NCBI GenBank assembly: GCA_002451065.1
Contig: DKBC01000109.1
Coordinates: 256-7,677, forward strand
Length of the DNA stretch: 7,422 nt
Reading direction: 5' to 3'
Origin: Betaproteobacteria bacterium UBA6910
GTDB lineage: Bacteria; Pseudomonadota; Gammaproteobacteria; Burkholderiales; UBA6910
A program made the position numbers and the translations under genes. Every line of letters begins with the position of its first letter. Within the stretch, counting starts at the first letter, position 1. Shown piece by piece: positions 4,567 through 7,422 of the stretch. The notes under the pieces were generated by a model. That model had not been told where the DNA came from, searched no databases, and worked only from the letters and a program-made list of their open reading frames with translations.

Positions 4567-5963
4567 TGCGCGAGTTCCCGGATCCCCGGCCCGGCGAGGA
4601 CATCGACGGCTTTCGCGTGGTGGAGAAGCTCCATGAAGGGGGCATGGCCCGGTTGTTCCGGGTGACGCGACCCGACCTTCGGGACCGGGCTGTGATGAAA
4701 GTTCCGAAGCTGGATTTCGGGAGCCATCCCGGGTTTTACGTGGGCTTCGAGGTGGAGCAGATGGTGCTGCCCATGCTGGCGGGGGAGCACGTGCCCCGGG
4801 TCTACGGCCGGGGGGACCAGGCGGTGCGCCCCTACCTGGTCATGGAATTTGTCGCGGGCCCGTCCCTCGCTGACCAAGCGAGGCGCGCGCCGCTGGCGCC
4901 CGCCGAAGTGGCGCGATTCGGCGCGCGGGTTGCGGATGCCCTCCACGACCTGCATCGGCAGGACGTGGTTCATCTGGACGTCAAGCCGGCGAACATCCTG
5001 TTCCGGGAAAGCGGAGAAGCGGTCTTCATCGACTTTGGGCTGGCTCGGCACAGCCGGCTCCCGGACCTGGTGGAGGAGGAGTTTCACACTCCCGCTGGCT
5101 CCGGCGCCTACATCGCCCCGGAGCAATTGCTCGGGATCCGCGGCGACCCGCGCAGCGACATCTTCTCGCTCGGCGTGATTCTCTACCAGCTCGCGACCGG
5201 AAAACTTCCGTTCGGATCCCCCACCCGCCGGCGGGGCTTCCGCAAGCGCCTTTACAACGACCCGGTGCCTCCCCGGGCGCTCAATCCCGACGTTCCGCCC
5301 TGGCTGCAGGAAATCATCCTCCATTGCCTGGAAACGGAGCCGGGGCGGCGCTACGCGACGGCGGCCCAGGTGGCCCATGATCTGACGCATCCCGCCACGG
5401 TTCCCCTCACCGAGAGAAGCTCCCGGCTCAAGCGCTCCGGCATCGGCCAGCGGGCGCGGCGCTGGTACCGAAGCTGGCGCGGCAAACCCGGGGTGCCCAG
5501 CCATCCCTCGGCGCAACTGGCGACGGCGAATCACGTACTGGTGGCTCTGGATCCGGAAAATATGAGCGAGGACCTCGCCGAGGCGATGCGCCAAGCGGTG
5601 GCGCGGCTGGCAGCGACCGACGCGGATTACCGGATCCTGTGCGTCACCGTGCTCGAGCCCGCGGCCGTGGGCGGAGAGGAGGGCGGGGAGGAACTGGGAC
5701 GCAGCGAGTTTACCCGGCGCCTGGTCGAAATCCGCCACTGGGCAAACCCCCTGGACTTGCCCCAGGAAGCGGTGCGCTTTCACGTCATAGAGGCCACCGA
5801 TCCCGCGCAGACTCTGGTGGAATTTGCCACCAGGCATCACGCCGACCAGATCGTCATGGGCGCCCGGGCCAGCTCCACCATGCGGCGCTTCCTGGGCAGC
5901 GTCTCGGCGCGGGTGGTCGCCGAGGCGCCTTGCAGCGTGACCGTGGTGCGGGCGCCGCGCTAG
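4566..5963 (+). CDS. Ser/Thr protein kinase fused to a C-terminal universal stress protein domain
   Basis: This is a 465-residue protein with no membrane segment. The PknB-like kinase domain spans about 16-275: glycine loop LHEGGMARLF (22-31), Lys45 in AVMK, probable helix-C Glu64, catalytic HLDVKPAN (136-143, Asp138, Asn143), DFG (156-158), APE (184-186) and SDIFSLG (197-203). Catalytic residues are intact. The usual HRD arginine is Leu137, and the first and third loop glycines are His23 and Ala28. A very basic linker (about 284-307) leads to a USP domain at about 323-463 (HVLVALDP, 323-330; MGARASSTMRRFLGS, 431-445). Its ATP motif is altered: the second Gly is Ala435 and the spacer is one residue short. 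TGATG at 4564-4568 couples the start to the phosphoesterase; GGAG at 4551-4554 is a distant ribosome binding site. Targets are unknown. Confidence 0.88.
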   Translation: MREFPDPRPGEDIDGFRVVEKLHEGGMARLFRVTRPDLRDRAVMKVPKLDFGSHPGFYVGFEVEQMVLPMLAGEHVPRVYGRGDQAVRPYLVMEFVAGPSLADQARRAPLAPAEVARFGARVADALHDLHRQDVVHLDVKPANILFRESGEAVFIDFGLARHSRLPDLVEEEFHTPAGSGAYIAPEQLLGIRGDPRSDIFSLGVILYQLATGKLPFGSPTRRRGFRKRLYNDPVPPRALNPDVPPWLQEIILHCLETEPGRRYATAAQVAHDLTHPATVPLTERSSRLKRSGIGQRARRWYRSWRGKPGVPSHPSAQLATANHVLVALDPENMSEDLAEAMRQAVARLAATDADYRILCVTVLEPAAVGGEEGGEELGRSEFTRRLVEIRHWANPLDLPQEAVRFHVIEATDPAQTLVEFATRHHADQIVMGARASSTMRRFLGSVSARVVAEAPCSVTVVRAPR

Positions 5964-5986
5964 GTCAGGGCACCAGCACCCTGGCC
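5963..5986. terminator. Weak stem-loop at the convergent gene ends
   Basis: GGTCAGGG (5963-5970) can pair with CCCTGGCC (5979-5986) over eight positions, one a T-G wobble, around an 8-nt loop. It lies where the kinase gene and the oppositely oriented aminotransferase gene end. No good T-run follows on either strand, so a working terminator is only possible. Confidence 0.25.
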
Positions 5987-7173
5987 ACCGCTTTCGCCAC
6001 GTGGTCGATGTTCTTTGAGTTCAGAGCCGCCACGCAGATACGGCCGCTGTCCACGGCGTAAATGGCGAACTCCTGCCGCAACCGGTCCACCTGGGGCTTG
6101 CTGAGCCCCGAGTAGGAGAACATGCCGCGCTGCTCCACCACAAAGGCGAAATCAAAATCGGCCCGCTGGGCACGGATCTTGTCCACCAGCTCGCGGCGCA
6201 TGACCTTGATCCGCTCCCGCATCTGGGCGAGTTCCTGTTCCCAGATCTGGCGCAGCTCGGGAGTGGTAAGCACGGTGGCCACGGCGCGCCCGCCGTGGGT
6301 GGGGGGATTGGAATAGTTGGTGCGGATCACCCGCTTGAGCTGGCTCAGCACCCGGGCGGCTTCGTCAGCGCTGCCGCTCACAATGCTGAGGGCACCCACC
6401 CGCTCGCCATAGAGGGACATGGACTTGGAGAACGAGCTGGAGAGGAACACGGCGGGGCAGGCCTCCGCGAAGCGGCGCACCGCGGCGGCGTCCGCCTCCA
6501 GGCCTTCGGCGAAACCCTGGTAGGCCATGTCGAGGAAAGGTACCAGGCCCTTCTCGTTCACTACCTGGATGACACGGGACCACTGGTCGGGAGCAAGGTC
6601 CACCCCGGTGGGATTGTGGCAACAGGCGTGTAGTACCACGATGGAGCCCGCCGGCAGGGCTTTCAGCGTCCCAATCATGGCGTCGAAGTTGACCCCGTGG
6701 GTTGCCGGGTCGTAATAGGGATACGCGTTAACCTTGAAGCCGGCGTTCTCGAACAGCGCGCGGTGGTTCTCCCAGCTGGGGTCGCTGATCCAGACCTGGG
6801 CCCGGGGATCGACGCGTCGCAGGAAATCCGCGCCGATCTTGAGCGCCCCCGTGCCCCCCAGGGCCTGGGCGGTCACCACGCGGCCGGCACCGACTACCGG
6901 GCTGGCCTTGCCGAAGACCAATTCCTGCACCGCCCGGTTATAGGCGGGCATGCCGTCAATGGGCTGGTAGCTGCGGGGTTGCGGGCTCTCGGCGATTGTC
7001 TGCTCGGCCCGGCGCACGCAGTCCAGGACCGGCACCTTGCCGCTGTCGTCGTAATACACGCCGACCCCGAGGTTGACCTTGCTCGAGTTGGTATCGGCAT
7101 TGAAGGTCTCGGTCACGCCCAGGATCGGATCGCGGGGCGCCATTTCAAGATTGCCAAACAGGGACGCAGTCAT
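5965..7173 (-). CDS. tyrB: Aromatic/aspartate aminotransferase (AspC/TyrB family, PLP-dependent)
   Basis: This 402-residue cytoplasmic enzyme transfers the amino group between aromatic or dicarboxylic amino acids and 2-oxoglutarate using pyridoxal phosphate, in Tyr, Phe and Asp metabolism. Visible residues: the PLP lysine K250 in [16 protein letters not shown] (246-260), D215 (cofactor nitrogen) in [10 protein letters not shown]187 in CCHNPTG, Y218, R258, and two arginines for substrate carboxylates, R284 in RTNYSNPP and R378 in DSGRICVA. Opening residues [15 protein letters not shown] (5-19) resemble Pseudomonas TyrB-type proteins more than E. coli AspC. ATG 7173 is chosen because it puts this conserved opening at the N-terminus; a TTG at 7242 would add 23 unconserved residues. 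It diverges from uvrB. Choice between aspartate and aromatic preference is uncertain; the family is not. Confidence 0.93.
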   Translation of the reverse strand: MTASLFGNLEMAPRDPILGVTETFNADTNSSKVNLGVGVYYDDSGKVPVLDCVRRAEQTIAESPQPRSYQPIDGMPAYNRAVQELVFGKASPVVGAGRVVTAQALGGTGALKIGADFLRRVDPRAQVWISDPSWENHRALFENAGFKVNAYPYYDPATHGVNFDAMIGTLKALPAGSIVVLHACCHNPTGVDLAPDQWSRVIQVVNEKGLVPFLDMAYQGFAEGLEADAAAVRRFAEACPAVFLSSSFSKSMSLYGERVGALSIVSGSADEAARVLSQLKRVIRTNYSNPPTHGGRAVATVLTTPELRQIWEQELAQMRERIKVMRRELVDKIRAQRADFDFAFVVEQRGMFSYSGLSKPQVDRLRQEFAIYAVDSGRICVAALNSKNIDHVAKAVARVLVP

Positions 7174-7227
7174 GGACGTGGGATGTGTCTCCGGATGTAT
7201 GCGGGGGGACGGCGCAACTTGCGAAGG

Positions 7228-7236
7228 TGCTAAAAT
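7228..7236 (+). promoter_or_regulatory. Extended -10 promoter element, probably for uvrB
   Basis: TGCTAAAAT combines the extended TGN motif with a -10 box differing from TATAAT at one position. No convincing -35 box lies 16-18 bp upstream, as extended -10 promoters allow. Transcription would start near 7243, about 55 nt before the uvrB GTG. I see no LexA-type CTGT-N8-ACAG site between the two genes. Confidence 0.45.
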
Positions 7237-7263
7237 CTCCAAGTTTCGCGCGGCTCCCGACGC

Positions 7264-7269
7264 ATTCTA
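7264..7269 (-). promoter_or_regulatory. Possible -10 box for the aminotransferase gene
   Basis: On the minus strand this reads TAGAAT, one mismatch from TATAAT, about 90 nt upstream of the aminotransferase ATG. The bases at the -35 position (AGATGG) do not support it. If used, its transcript would start near 7257 and overlap the start of the rightward uvrB transcript by about 15 bp. Confidence 0.22.
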
Positions 7270-7297
7270 CCCGAAAGCTCAGCGCCCCATCTTCCCG

Positions 7298-7422
7298 GTG
7301 ACCATCACATTCCCCAATAGCCACTTCAAGCTCGCGCAGCCATTTTCTCCGGCGGGAGACCAGCCCGAGGCCATCTGCAAGCTGGTGGAGGGCCTCGCCG
7401 ACGGCCTCCAGTACCAGACCCT
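7298..7422 (+). CDS. uvrB: UvrABC excinuclease subunit B, N-terminal 41 codons (runs off the window)
   Basis: UvrB is the helicase-like damage-verification subunit of nucleotide excision repair; it receives damaged DNA from UvrA and recruits UvrC. The visible part reads [20 protein letters not shown], then [21 protein letters not shown], closely following the start of known UvrB proteins (FKPSGDQPEAI...EGLEDG...QTL in E. coli). The window ends just before the expected Walker A motif (GVTGSGKT). The start is GTG 7298; no ATG is available nearby in frame and no clear Shine-Dalgarno is seen, so the exact start is less certain than the identity. The gene is truncated only by the window edge. Confidence 0.93.
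   Translation, partial: MTITFPNSHFKLAQPFSPAGDQPEAICKLVEGLADGLQYQT

Noticed and set aside
4488..5840. 450-codon open frame on the minus strand opposite the kinase gene
   Set aside because: It lies antisense to a gene with complete kinase and USP motifs. The translation shows no domain or membrane pattern, and long antisense frames are common in high-GC coding DNA.
1..7422. CRISPR arrays, tRNA or rRNA genes, transposases, attachment sites
   Set aside because: I saw no regularly spaced repeats, tRNA-like cloverleaf, rRNA sequence, transposase motif or terminal inverted repeats in the window.

Overview
The window is GC-rich, densely coding bacterial DNA. The best taxonomic clue is its right end: an AspC/TyrB-type aminotransferase divergent from uvrB. 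I recall that pairing from Pseudomonas and several Betaproteobacteria, and the aminotransferase sequence resembles those proteins. A gamma- or betaproteobacterium is therefore likely. The sequence does not fix the genus.

Layout. Positions 1-180 hold a GAA/AAG low-complexity tract with no convincing gene. Positions 181-465 encode a 94-residue single-pass membrane protein of unknown function. Positions 466-817 are non-coding, with several inverted repeats, one of them just ahead of the next ribosome binding site. From 818 to 5963 a tight same-strand cluster reads: a large YeiH-type (PF03601) putative sulfate exporter family transporter; a 40-residue tail-anchored membrane peptide; a stand-alone universal stress protein (USP) with a degenerate nucleotide loop; an SRPBCC-fold protein with a C-terminal membrane helix; a calcineurin-like metallophosphoesterase; and a Ser/Thr protein kinase fused to a C-terminal USP domain. 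Three junctions are 12-50 nt gaps and two are 1-nt TGATG stop/start overlaps. On the opposite strand (5965-7173) lies the aminotransferase, converging on the kinase with one base between the stop codons. A short divergent promoter region separates it from the first 41 codons of uvrB, which runs off the window.

How the genes may work together. The aminotransferase and uvrB look like ordinary core genes. The 818-5963 cluster is the unusual part. It puts an anion-exporter-like transporter and two further membrane-anchored proteins next to a kinase, a phosphoesterase and two USP domains. Reading it as a stress- or energy-sensing phospho-signalling unit tied to a membrane transporter is inference from gene order and domains. 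Nothing in the sequence proves the substrate, or that kinase and phosphoesterase share a target.
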